Positions 38,901 through 46,353 of a stretch of DNA of 64,000 bases are shown piece after piece (positions within the stretch are counted from its first letter, which is position 1; each line of letters begins with the position of its first letter). The translations under genes were made by a program, and so were the position numbers. Origin of the DNA: Falsiroseomonas ponticola (GTDB taxonomy: Bacteria; Pseudomonadota; Alphaproteobacteria; Acetobacterales; Acetobacteraceae); NCBI RefSeq assembly GCF_016805305.1, contig NZ_JAERQN010000003.1, positions 248,001 to 312,000 on the forward strand, read 5' to 3'. The notes under the pieces were generated by a model, which worked only from the letters and a program-made list of their open reading frames with translations, did not search any database and was not told where the DNA came from.

Positions 38901-39026
38901 GAAATCCACCTCCGGCAGGGAGGAGACCGGCAGGCGCAGATAGCCATAGAGGCCCGCCAGCAGCACCGCGACCGCCAGCAGGAAGGTCGCGATGGGCCGC
39001 GCGATGAAGGGGGCGGAGATGTTCAT
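35913..39026 (-). CDS. mdtB: RND multidrug efflux pump (MdtB-like)
   Basis: 1,037 residues. TM4 has GFVVDDAIVMIENIVRL, with paired Asp for proton translocation, and MNISAPFIARPIATFLLAVA opens the protein. It ends 3 bp before the second pump gene, so the two are co-translated. Both are of the HAE1/MdtBC branch rather than the CzcA heavy-metal branch. The substrates are probably hydrophobic or bile-salt-like compounds, inferred from family. Confidence 0.9.
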   Translation of the reverse strand: MNISAPFIARPIATFLLAVAVLLAGLYGYLRLPVSSLPEVDFPTIQVTTQLPGASPDTVAVLVTASLERQLAQIAGLSEMVSVSGPSVSRITLQFNLGRDIDDAAQDVQSAINAARGTLPSNLPYPPTYQKVNPADPPIMTLALTSDTLPTARLSDVVDTLLAQRLSQVTGVGRVAVQGNMRPAVRLQVDPQRLAAYGIGLSTVRTAVAAANVAGPKGSIDGPQQASAIMANDQISSPAAFNDLIVAWRDEAPVRLRDVGAAVEDLENTLTAAWYNGRPAVLIDVQRQPGANIVRTVELVRAQLANLERALPAGVQLSVVSDRTETIRASVEEVQFTLVLSVVLVVAVIFLFLRSARATVVPGVALPLSIIGTFGVMALCGYSLDNLSLMALTIATGFVVDDAIVMIENIVRLIEEGKKPLDAAFEGAKQIGFTIVSLTVSLVAVFIPLLFMEGVVGRLFREFAIVLTISVVVSMIVSLTLTPMMCGLLLRPQAEEKPGIVNRAFEAGFEWLRRLYARTLDWALAREGLMLAIAVATLGGTIWLYVVMPKGFLPLQDTGIIAITTEAPQDVSFARMAELQRQVAEVVARDAEVVSVASVAGAGTVNAAQNTGRVVAVLRPRTERSDDVSAVIDRLAPEIARIPGVVAYLQPVQDIQIGTRPSSTQYQYTLTDTAADELRAWAPRLLAGLRDLPELRDVASDQREDGLRIQVQVDRARAARLGVTMQAVDDALYDALGQRQISTIYGQANQYRVVLEADPRQMNDPAAIGLLRVPGTVTNGIAAQVPLAEIATITRGSGPLTITRQDQFPAVTFSFNLAPDASLGQAVTAIRAMQARLGMPDTMRGSFGGDAAEFDRSLAGQGWLILAAVIVIYIVLGVLYESVVHPITILSTLPSAGIGALVALMMVGLDLSVLGLIGIVLLMGIVKKNAIMMIDFALEAQRDHGMSPRDAIREACLLRFRPIMMTTMAALLGAVPLVLGHGAGSELRLPLGVSVIGGLLLSQVITLYTTPVIYLALEDLRGWVGRRFRGAAPAAAE

Positions 39027-39032
39027 GCCCGG

Positions 39033-40418
39033 TCAGGGCCGCGCCGGCGCGGGCGCCTCGGCCGGCGGGGTGGCGGGCGCCGCCGGGGCCGCCGCCGGTG
39101 CCGCCGCCGGGGCCTGTTGCGGCCGCCGCCGCGCCTGCGGCACGGAAGGCGGCGGCCGCACGGGTTCGGCCACCTGCACCAGGCTGCCATTCACCAGGCG
39201 CAGCGCGCCCGATGTCACCGCGCGTTCCCCGGGCCGCATGCCCGCCAGCACCACCGCCTGCGTGCCGGCGATGGTGCCGATCGTGATGTTGCGCTGCTCC
39301 ACCGTGCTGTCGTCCCGCACCACGAAGGCGTAGGGCCCCTGCGGCCCGCGCTGCACGGCCACCAGCGGCAGCACCGTCACGCCGCGCAGCACCGCCACCT
39401 GGATGCGCGTATTGACGAAGGCGCCCGGCCACAGGCGCTGGTCCTCGTTCGGGAAGGTCGCCTTGACGCGGATCGTCCCGGTGGCGCTGTCCACCTGGTT
39501 GTCGATGGTGACCACCTGGCCGATCGGGTTGGGCGGCTGGGGGGAGCCATCCAGCCGCGGCGGCGCATTCTCCGCCAGGCGCGCCTCCACCGGCACCGGC
39601 CCCGCGGCCAGCGCCTGCATCACCTGCGGCAGCGTCTGCTGCGGCAGGGTGAAGTTCACCGTGATGGGGCGCAGCTGCGTCACCACCACGATCCCCGTGG
39701 TGCTGCTGGAGGAGACGAGGTTGCCGATATCCACCTGCCGCAGCCCGACGCGGCCCTCGATGGGCGAGCGGATCGTCGCGTAGTCCAGCTGCGTGCGCGC
39801 GGCCTCGATGGTGGCCTGGTCGAACAGCACCTGCGCTTCCAGCTGCGCCACCTGGGCGCGCTGGGTATCGACCGTCTGCTGGGAGGTGCCGTTGCTGCGC
39901 AGCAGCTGCTGGTAGCGCGTCAGGTCCAGCCGCGCATTGGCCAGCTGCGCCTCCCGCTGCGCCTTGGTGGCCAGCGCCTGGTCCAGCGTCGCCTGGAAGC
40001 TGCGCGGATCGATGCGCACCAGCACGTCGCCCGCCTTCACCTCCTGCCCCTCGCGGAACGCGATCTCCGTGATGCGGCCGGAGACCTGCGGCACCACGGT
40101 GATGGTGTTGGAGGCCTGCACGGTGCCCAGCGCATCCAGCAGGATGGGCAGGTCCTCCACGCTGGCGGCGGCGGCGGTGACGGGGATGGCGGGCGCGGCG
40201 CCGCCGGCGCGGCGCAGGCCGGGCTGGCCGGGCGGCGGCGGCGCCTGCACCGCGGGCGCGAAGGGCGGCAGCCCGGCCTGCCAGGCATGGAAGGCGCCGC
40301 CACCCGCGATGGCGGCCAGCCCGGCCAGCAGCCAGGGCCAGCGCCGCCGGCGCGCCCGGACCGGCGTGGCCAGCTTCGTCTCCGCCGGGGCGGGCGGGGT
40401 CTTCGGGACTTCGTTCAT
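39033..40418 (-). CDS. mdtA: RND efflux periplasmic adaptor (MdtA-like)
   Basis: 461 residues from ATG 40418, which overlaps the outer-membrane factor stop as ATGA. An N-terminal anchor (RRRRWPWLLAGLAAIAGGGAF) is followed by a lipoyl half-motif (VVPQVSGRITEIAFREGQEV). A coiled-coil hairpin (about 145-215; KAQREAQLANARLDLTRYQQ region) comes next, and then the second lipoyl half IRSPIEGRVGLRQV and beta-barrel. The C-terminus is a Pro/Ala-rich tail of about 40 residues. It bridges the pumps to the outer-membrane factor. Confidence 0.93.
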   Translation of the reverse strand: MNEVPKTPPAPAETKLATPVRARRRRWPWLLAGLAAIAGGGAFHAWQAGLPPFAPAVQAPPPPGQPGLRRAGGAAPAIPVTAAAASVEDLPILLDALGTVQASNTITVVPQVSGRITEIAFREGQEVKAGDVLVRIDPRSFQATLDQALATKAQREAQLANARLDLTRYQQLLRSNGTSQQTVDTQRAQVAQLEAQVLFDQATIEAARTQLDYATIRSPIEGRVGLRQVDIGNLVSSSSTTGIVVVTQLRPITVNFTLPQQTLPQVMQALAAGPVPVEARLAENAPPRLDGSPQPPNPIGQVVTIDNQVDSATGTIRVKATFPNEDQRLWPGAFVNTRIQVAVLRGVTVLPLVAVQRGPQGPYAFVVRDDSTVEQRNITIGTIAGTQAVVLAGMRPGERAVTSGALRLVNGSLVQVAEPVRPPPSVPQARRRPQQAPAAAPAAAPAAPATPPAEAPAPARP

Positions 40419-41896
40419 CGGCTCAGGCTGCCTCCGGCGGCAGGGCCGCCCCACCCAGATGGCGCGGCGGCCGCATCCTCAACAGCCCATCCGCCGCCAA
40501 GGGCGGTGAACAGGGCGCTGGCGGCCTGCAACCGGCTGGTCTGCGCCTGGGCCAGCGCGGTGCGGGCGGAGAAGAGGCTGGTCTGCACGTTCAGCACCGT
40601 CAGCAGATCGACCGTGCCGGCGCGCAGCTGCGCCTCCGCGATGTCATAGGCGCGCTGCGCGGCCTCGACCCGCACGCGTTGCAATTCGACAAGCTCCGTC
40701 GTCCAGCGCAACGCGGAAAGGCTCGCTTCCGTATCCTCCAGCGCCGCCAGGATCGCCTGCTGGTAGCTGGCCAGCAGCTCCTCCCGTCGCGCGCGGAACT
40801 GGTCCACCTGGGCGCGCAGCGCGCCGCCATCGAAAATCGGCGCCGTCACGCCCGCCGCCAGGCTGTAGAGGGTGGAGCCCGGCCGCAGCAGCAGGTCCAG
40901 CGCGGTGGCGCTGACGCCGCCGCGCCCGGTCAGCGCGATGGTCGGGAACAGCGCCGCCCGCGCGGCCGCGACATTGGCGTTGGCGGTCGCCAGGTTCGCC
41001 TCCGCCAGCTGCACATCCGGCCGCCGGGCCAGCACCTCGGAGGGCAGGCCCACCGGCACTTCCGGCACGCGGATGGCGCCGATCCGCAGCGACTGCACCA
41101 CCATCTCCCCGGGGATGGTCCCGGTCAGGGTGCCGAGCGCCAGCGCGTTCTGCTCGGCCGATTGCTGCAGGGGCGGGATGGCGGCGCGCTGCTGCGCCAC
41201 CACCGTCTCCTGCTGCGCGACATCGAGGCCCGTGGCCGTCCCGGCCGCGATGCGGCTGCGCAGGATGCCGAGGTTGCGGGTCGCGACCTCCAGGTTGCCG
41301 CGCTGGATCTCCAGCTGTTCCCGCGCGCCGATCACGCTGAACAGCGCATTCGCCACCGCGGCCTGGGTGGACAGCGCCGTGACGCCGACGGCGTAGCGCG
41401 CCGCCTGCGCGCTGGACCGCGCGGCTTCCACCGCCGCCTGGTTGCGGCCCCAGAAATCGACCTCGTAGCTGGCGGACAGCGTGGCGCCGAAGCTGTTGGC
41501 CCCCCGCCCGGCGCTGCCCGGGTTCCGGTTGCCGGACCGCGACCGCCCGGCGGAGAGGTCCCCATCCACCGAGGGCAGCAGCGCGGCGCCGCTGATGCGC
41601 AGCTGCGCATCCGCCTGCCGCACCCGCGCATTCGCCGCCGCCAGATCGAGGTTGCCCGCCATGGCGGCGCGCATCAGCGCATCCAGCGGCGGCGCGCCGA
41701 AGGCCTGCCACCAGGCCGCGTCCGGCCACTGCATCGGCACCTCCGCCGCCCCCGGCGCGGGCGGCGCGGCCCGGCTGAACAGGGATGGCAGGCGGAGGCC
41801 GGAGGCGGCGGGCTCGATCCGCGGCGCGCAGCCCGCGGCAAGGGCCAGGGAAGCCAGGGCGACGCGGCGGCGCATGGGCGGGGGGGCAAGGGTCAT
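40415..41896 (-). CDS. Efflux outer-membrane lipoprotein (OprM/NodT family)
   Basis: About 493 residues from ATG 41896 (a second ATG at 41875 is possible). A signal ends in the lipobox-like LAAGC, so the protein is probably acylated. The body has two OEP repeats: the MRAAMAGNLDLAAANARVRQADAQLR helix region and the later VRVEAAQRAYDIAEAQLRAGT with LLTVLNVQ. It is the first gene of the efflux operon and completes the tripartite system. It is divergent from a Bug gene across about 210 bp. Confidence 0.93.
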   Translation of the reverse strand: MTLAPPPMRRRVALASLALAAGCAPRIEPAASGLRLPSLFSRAAPPAPGAAEVPMQWPDAAWWQAFGAPPLDALMRAAMAGNLDLAAANARVRQADAQLRISGAALLPSVDGDLSAGRSRSGNRNPGSAGRGANSFGATLSASYEVDFWGRNQAAVEAARSSAQAARYAVGVTALSTQAAVANALFSVIGAREQLEIQRGNLEVATRNLGILRSRIAAGTATGLDVAQQETVVAQQRAAIPPLQQSAEQNALALGTLTGTIPGEMVVQSLRIGAIRVPEVPVGLPSEVLARRPDVQLAEANLATANANVAAARAALFPTIALTGRGGVSATALDLLLRPGSTLYSLAAGVTAPIFDGGALRAQVDQFRARREELLASYQQAILAALEDTEASLSALRWTTELVELQRVRVEAAQRAYDIAEAQLRAGTVDLLTVLNVQTSLFSARTALAQAQTSRLQAASALFTALGGGWAVEDAAAAPSGWGGPAAGGSLSR

Positions 41897-42110
41897 CGCG
41901 GCGCAGGATACGCGTCTTTGCGCCCGGGGGGCATGCGGCGCTTCGGCGGGGGGGATCGGCATCCCCTTCGGTGTCGCCCACCGCCCGGCCCGGCGCCAGC
42001 ATCCTTCGGCAACGAAGCGTTGCAGCCGGGGCGCCGCAAAACGGTTGACACCCTCAACAAGTTCGCCCGACCATCGACGCAATGGGCCAACGAGCCCGGA
42101 GGAAACGTGC

Positions 42111-43109
42111 ATGAGCATTCCCCGTCGCGGCGCGATCACGCGCCGCCTTGCCCTGCTGGGTGCCGGCGCCGCGCTGGCCTCGCCGCTTGCCAGCCCGGCG
42201 CTGGCGCAGGCCGGATTCCCGAACCGCGCCATCCGCCTGATCATCCCCTGGACGCCCGGCGGCACGACGGATGTCGTGTTCCGGGTGCTGGCCACCGCGG
42301 CGACGCGCGAACTCGGCCAGAACGTGGTGATCGAGAACCGCAGCGGCGCCGGCGGCGTGCTGGCGGCGCAGTTCCTGGCCTCCGGTCAGGCGCGGCCGGA
42401 TGGCTACACGCTGGCGCAGTCGCACATGGGCACGATCCGCCAGCCCTTCATGCGGCGCAGCCTGTCCTATGACCCGGTGAACGACATCACCTACATCATC
42501 CGCCTGTCCGGCTACATGCTGGGCATGGTCGTGAACTCCAGGAGCCCCTGGACGGACTGGGCCAGCTTCGTGGCGCATGCCCGCGCCAACCCGGACCGGC
42601 TGACGCATGGCAGCGTCGGCGTGGGCTCCGATGGCCATGTCGTCTCCCACGTCGTCTTCGAACGCGCCGGCATCAAGCTGCAGCACGTGCCCTTCCGCGG
42701 CATCTCGGAAGCGCTGCTGGCGCTGCATGCCGGGCAGATCGACTGCGTCGGCGATGGCTCCGGCTGGGCGCCCGGCGTGGAGGCCGGCGATTTCCGCCTG
42801 CTGAATGTCTGGACGGAGGAACGCAGCCCCCGCTTCCCGCAGGCGCCGACGCTGAAGGAGCTCGGCATGGACATGGCCTTCACCGCGCCCTTCGGCATCT
42901 CCGGCCCGAAGAACATGGACCCCGGCGTCGTCCGCGTGCTGCACGACGCCTTCCACAAGGCGCTGCTCGACCCCGCGCATCGGGAGATCATGCGCCGCTA
43001 CGACCTGCCGCTGAGCTACATGAACACCGCCGACTACACCGCCTTCATCCGGGAGGAGGCGCTGCGCGAGCGCGAACTGGTCAACCGCCTCGGCCTGATC
43101 GCGGAATAG
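42111..43109 (+). CDS. Bug/TctC-family tripartite tricarboxylate receptor
   Basis: 332 residues from ATG 42111 with RBS GGAGGAAAC. A twin-arginine-like signal (ITRRLALLGAGAALASPLAS) is followed by IRLIIPWTPGGTTDVVFRVL and VIENRSGAGGVLAAQFLASG. The WTPGG variant replaces the more usual FAPGG, so the ligand pocket may differ from the other Bugs here. No transporter partner adjoins it. It ends against the convergent GMC gene. Confidence 0.92.
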   Translation: MSIPRRGAITRRLALLGAGAALASPLASPALAQAGFPNRAIRLIIPWTPGGTTDVVFRVLATAATRELGQNVVIENRSGAGGVLAAQFLASGQARPDGYTLAQSHMGTIRQPFMRRSLSYDPVNDITYIIRLSGYMLGMVVNSRSPWTDWASFVAHARANPDRLTHGSVGVGSDGHVVSHVVFERAGIKLQHVPFRGISEALLALHAGQIDCVGDGSGWAPGVEAGDFRLLNVWTEERSPRFPQAPTLKELGMDMAFTAPFGISGPKNMDPGVVRVLHDAFHKALLDPAHREIMRRYDLPLSYMNTADYTAFIREEALRERELVNRLGLIAE

Positions 43110-43118
43110 GGAAGGGAC

Positions 43119-43136
43119 GGGGGGCTCAGGCCCCCC
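43119..43136. terminator. Bidirectional hairpin with the GMC stop codon in its loop
   Basis: 7-bp G/C stem GGGGGGC / GCCCCCC with loop TCAG. TCA (43126-43128) is the complement of the GMC gene's TGA stop. It lies 10 bp after the Bug stop and can serve both convergent genes. Confidence 0.6.
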
Positions 43137-44715
43137 TTCCCAGCAGGAAATCGGCGCAGCGCTCGCCGATCATCACCGCGGCGGCATTGGTGTTGCCGCT
43201 GACCAGCGTCGGCATGACGGAAGCATCGGCGACGCGCAGCCGCGGCACGCCATGCACCCGCAGCTGCGGGTCCACCACCGCCATCGCATCGCGCCCCATG
43301 CGGCAGGTGCCGACGGGGTGGAAGACCGTCTTGGCCACCGTCCGCGCATGGTCCGCCAGCACCTCGTCCGGCACGTCATCGGCCGGGGAGGGCAGGATCT
43401 CCCGCTCGATCACCCGGGCCAGGGACGGCGCGCGCAGGATGCGGCGGGAGAGTTTCACGCCGCGCACCAGCGTCGCGATATCCTCCTCCGTCCCCAGCGC
43501 ATTGGCGCGCAGCACCACGGGGTCCTCCACCCGCGGGCTGCGCAGCCGGACGCTGCCGCGGGCGGTGGGGCGCAGGATGCAGGGGTTGATGGTGATGCCG
43601 TGCCCCGGCGGCGCCGCGCGGTGCACATCCCCCACCAGCGCCGGCGTCAGGTGGATCTGCACATCGGGCCGCCCGCACCCGCTGGTATCCACGAAGGCCC
43701 CGGCCTCCACGATGTTGGAGGAGAGCAGGCCCGACCGCGTCAGGACATATTCCAGCCCGTGCCGCAGCGCGCGCCAGCCGCGGTCATGCCCCAGCAGGCT
43801 CGCCGCCTCCCGCGTCTGGCCATAGACGGGGGCGGAGATGTGGTCCTGGTAGTTCTCCCCCACGCCGGGCAGGTCCCGCCGCAGCGCGATGCCATGCGCC
43901 GCCAGATGCGCCGCCGGCCCGATGCCGGACAGCTGCAGCACCTTGGGCGACCCGATCCCGCCGGCGCAGAGGATCACCTCCTCCCGCGCCGTCGCCTGGT
44001 GCGTGGCGCCATCGGGGCCGCGCCAGCGCACGCCGGTGGCGGCGCCGTTCTCCATCAGGATGGCCTCGATCATCGCCTCCGTGCGGATCGCCAGGTTCGG
44101 CCGCCCGCGCACGCTGGCGAGGTAGGTGGCCGCCGTGCTGCCGCGCCGCCCCTCCATCGTCGTCGTCTGGAAGAAGCCGGCGCCGTCCTGCCGCGCGCCG
44201 TTGAAGTCGTCCGTGTAGGGCACGCCCGCTTCCTGCGCCGCGCGGATGAAGGCGTAGCTGAGGGGGTGGCGGTAGCGCGTGTCGGAGACGCGGAGCATCC
44301 CCTCCGTCCCGTGCCAGGGGCCGGCCAGGCGCTGGTTCGCCTCCGCGCGGATGAAGAAGGGCAGCACATCCTCCCACCCCCAGCCCTCCGCGCCCTGTTC
44401 GGCCCAATGGTCGTAATCCGCGTGCTGGCCGCGGATGTAGATCATGGCATTCACCGAGGATCCGCCGCCCAGCGTGCGGCCCTGCGGCACATGCATCGGC
44501 CGCCCCTTCAGCCCCGGCTCCGCCTCCGACCGGTACATCCAGGTGCGGGGGGACCCGATGACGCGGACGAAGGTGCCGGGGATGTGGATGAAGGGGTGGT
44601 TGTCCGGCTTGCCGGCCTCCAGCAGCAGCACGCCCTTGCCGGCCGCCACCAGCCGCTGGGTAATGACGCAGCCGGCGGAGCCACCGCCGATGACGATGTA
44701 GTCGGTGCCCTGCAC
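43126..44715 (-). CDS. GMC family FAD oxidoreductase (choline-dehydrogenase-like)
   Basis: 529 residues. FAD motif YIVIGGGSAGCVITQRL is at the N-terminus. GMC signatures are GRTLGGGSSVNAMIYIRG and GGIGSPKVLQLSGIGPA. The catalytic C-terminus has VFHPVGTCRMG and VSGNTNAAAVMIGE. The family oxidises alcohols (choline, long-chain alcohols, polyethylene glycol and others). Substrate not assignable. It is convergent with a Bug receptor. Confidence 0.93.
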   Translation of the reverse strand: MQGTDYIVIGGGSAGCVITQRLVAAGKGVLLLEAGKPDNHPFIHIPGTFVRVIGSPRTWMYRSEAEPGLKGRPMHVPQGRTLGGGSSVNAMIYIRGQHADYDHWAEQGAEGWGWEDVLPFFIRAEANQRLAGPWHGTEGMLRVSDTRYRHPLSYAFIRAAQEAGVPYTDDFNGARQDGAGFFQTTTMEGRRGSTAATYLASVRGRPNLAIRTEAMIEAILMENGAATGVRWRGPDGATHQATAREEVILCAGGIGSPKVLQLSGIGPAAHLAAHGIALRRDLPGVGENYQDHISAPVYGQTREAASLLGHDRGWRALRHGLEYVLTRSGLLSSNIVEAGAFVDTSGCGRPDVQIHLTPALVGDVHRAAPPGHGITINPCILRPTARGSVRLRSPRVEDPVVLRANALGTEEDIATLVRGVKLSRRILRAPSLARVIEREILPSPADDVPDEVLADHARTVAKTVFHPVGTCRMGRDAMAVVDPQLRVHGVPRLRVADASVMPTLVSGNTNAAAVMIGERCADFLLGRGA

Positions 44716-44804
44716 GGCCCGGTTCCCCCCTGGCGGCCGCGGCCCGGCGGCGGCCTTGCGGGAAGGCTAGCCGTGACCGTTGACAGCGACAACCAATCCG
44801 CCGC

Positions 44805-45884
44805 TCAGCCCCGCTCGCCCGGCACCTCCGTCGCCTGGCCCAGCGTCTCCCGCACATAGAGCTTCTTGACCATGACGAAGGCCACCACGGTCAGCGGCGC
44901 GGCCAGCACGGCGCCCGCCAGGCCGAAGATCGCGCCGAAGGCCACCACGGAAAGCAGCAGCAGCGCCGGCGGGATGTTCACCATCCGCTGCGTCACCAGC
45001 GGCGCGATCACCGCCCCTTCCAGCTGCTGGATCGCGACGAAGAGCAGCAGGGTCCAGAGGAAGGTGTCGCCGCCGATCGTCAGCGCCAGCAGCAGCGCCG
45101 GCACCGCGCCGAGGATGGAGCCGATCACGGGCACGAATTCGCAGAGCCCGGCGAAGATCGCGATGGCGAGCGGCGCCGGCAGGCCGAGCGCCCAGGCGCC
45201 GAGCCCCGCCAGCATGCCGACGATGGCCATGGAGAGCAGCGTGGCCAGCAGCCATTGCCGCAGGCTCTTGCCGCTGGCCGCCATGGCTTCATCCGCCCGC
45301 CGCTGCTGGCTGCGCGGCAGCAGCATCACCAGGCCGCGCCGGTAGCGCCCCGGATCGGCGGCCAGGAAGACGCCGCCCACCATGGCCAGCACCACCGCGG
45401 CCGCCGCATCCACCACCGTCGCGCCGAAGCCCGCGACGCGCCCCAGCGCGCTGCCGACCGCGCCGGGATCGACGGATGCGCCGCCGGGCTGGCCTTCCGC
45501 GCCGCCGCCGCCCGGCAGCTGGATGCCGAGCCGCCGCTGCGCCTGCTCCACCGCCTCCGGCAGGATCTCCCCCAGCCGGGAGACCTGCGCCTGCACCTGG
45601 CTGCCCATCAGCGCGCCGCCCAGCGCCAGCACGGCCAGGACCAGCCCCGCCGCCGCCGCCAGCGCCCAGCGCCGGCCGAGCCAGCGCTGGAAGGGCGCGG
45701 CGGCGGCGAGGAGCCCGACCGCCACCACCACCGCCGCGAAGGCCAGCAGCACCGCTTCCCGCGCCATCCAGAGGGCGAGCAGCAGCACGAGGATCGCGGC
45801 CACGATCAGCGTGCGGCGCAGGAAGGCGATGTCGGACCGCCATCCGCCGCCGGGCGGGGGGGAAGGGGGGGCGCTGTCGGGCAT
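44805..45884 (-). CDS. AI-2E family transporter
   Basis: 359 residues with about eight membrane segments: a pair near the N-terminus (LIVAAILVLLLALWMAREAVLLAF), a long soluble loop with a Gly-rich stretch (about 115-150), and the conserved C-terminal block LAIFAGLCEFVPVIGSILGAVPALL followed by VTQRMVNIPPALLLLSVVAFG. The family (UPF0118) is a set of poorly defined permeases and ion antiporters; the autoinducer name is historical. Confidence 0.93.
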   Translation of the reverse strand: MPDSAPPSPPPGGGWRSDIAFLRRTLIVAAILVLLLALWMAREAVLLAFAAVVVAVGLLAAAAPFQRWLGRRWALAAAAGLVLAVLALGGALMGSQVQAQVSRLGEILPEAVEQAQRRLGIQLPGGGGAEGQPGGASVDPGAVGSALGRVAGFGATVVDAAAAVVLAMVGGVFLAADPGRYRRGLVMLLPRSQQRRADEAMAASGKSLRQWLLATLLSMAIVGMLAGLGAWALGLPAPLAIAIFAGLCEFVPVIGSILGAVPALLLALTIGGDTFLWTLLLFVAIQQLEGAVIAPLVTQRMVNIPPALLLLSVVAFGAIFGLAGAVLAAPLTVVAFVMVKKLYVRETLGQATEVPGERG

Positions 45885-45970
45885 CGGGGGGCCTTTCCGG
45901 GGTCGTGCAGCGGCACAACGCGGGAAAGGCGCCCTGGTCGTTCCGGAATCCGCCGGTGGGGGCCGGCCCC

Positions 45971-46282
45971 TCAGCCGGTGTCGCCGCGCAGCGCCGCCTC
46001 CGCGGCGCCGGCCTCGCGCAGCGCCGCGATGGCGGTGCCGACCGCCGCCTCCTCCACCTCGGCCAGCACGCGGATGGCCCCGGCGCGCTGGCCCTCCACC
46101 GGCGCGCCCTGGCGCGCATCCTCGGCATCGGCGCCGGAGACGCGGGTGCCCGCGCTGTTCTCGCCCCCCTCGGCGAAGGCCTGGATGCGGCGGCGGTCCA
46201 TCCCGTGTTCCTGCACCAGCCGCTCGACCGCGATCTCCGCCTCCCGGCGGGTCTCGAACAGCCCTGTCACCACCTGCGCCAT
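45971..46282 (-). CDS. Small conserved protein, general-stress (YflT)-like N-terminus
   Basis: 103 residues from ATG 46282. It starts MAQVVTGLFETRREAEIAVE, which resembles the ferredoxin-like N-terminal segment of YflT/GspM-type stress proteins, and ends with a second similar strand-helix (IRVLAEVEEAAVGTAIAALREAG). The middle (about 45-70) is polar and probably a linker. No function can be named. It stands alone between the AI-2E and aconitase genes. Confidence 0.6.
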   Translation of the reverse strand: MAQVVTGLFETRREAEIAVERLVQEHGMDRRRIQAFAEGGENSAGTRVSGADAEDARQGAPVEGQRAGAIRVLAEVEEAAVGTAIAALREAGAAEAALRGDTG

Positions 46283-46353
46283 GCCTGGCTTCCCCTCATG
46301 CTCAAGGGGGCACAACGCCGGCGGACGGCATGGCGTTGCCGCGGCCGGGCGGG

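Noticed and set aside
33105-40649. A very long plus-strand open frame (about 2,500 codons) opposite the efflux operon
   Set aside because: It lies wholly antisense to two RND pumps and an adaptor with clear motifs. Its composition (His/Arg/Asp/Gln-rich, no domains) is typical of high-GC shadow frames.
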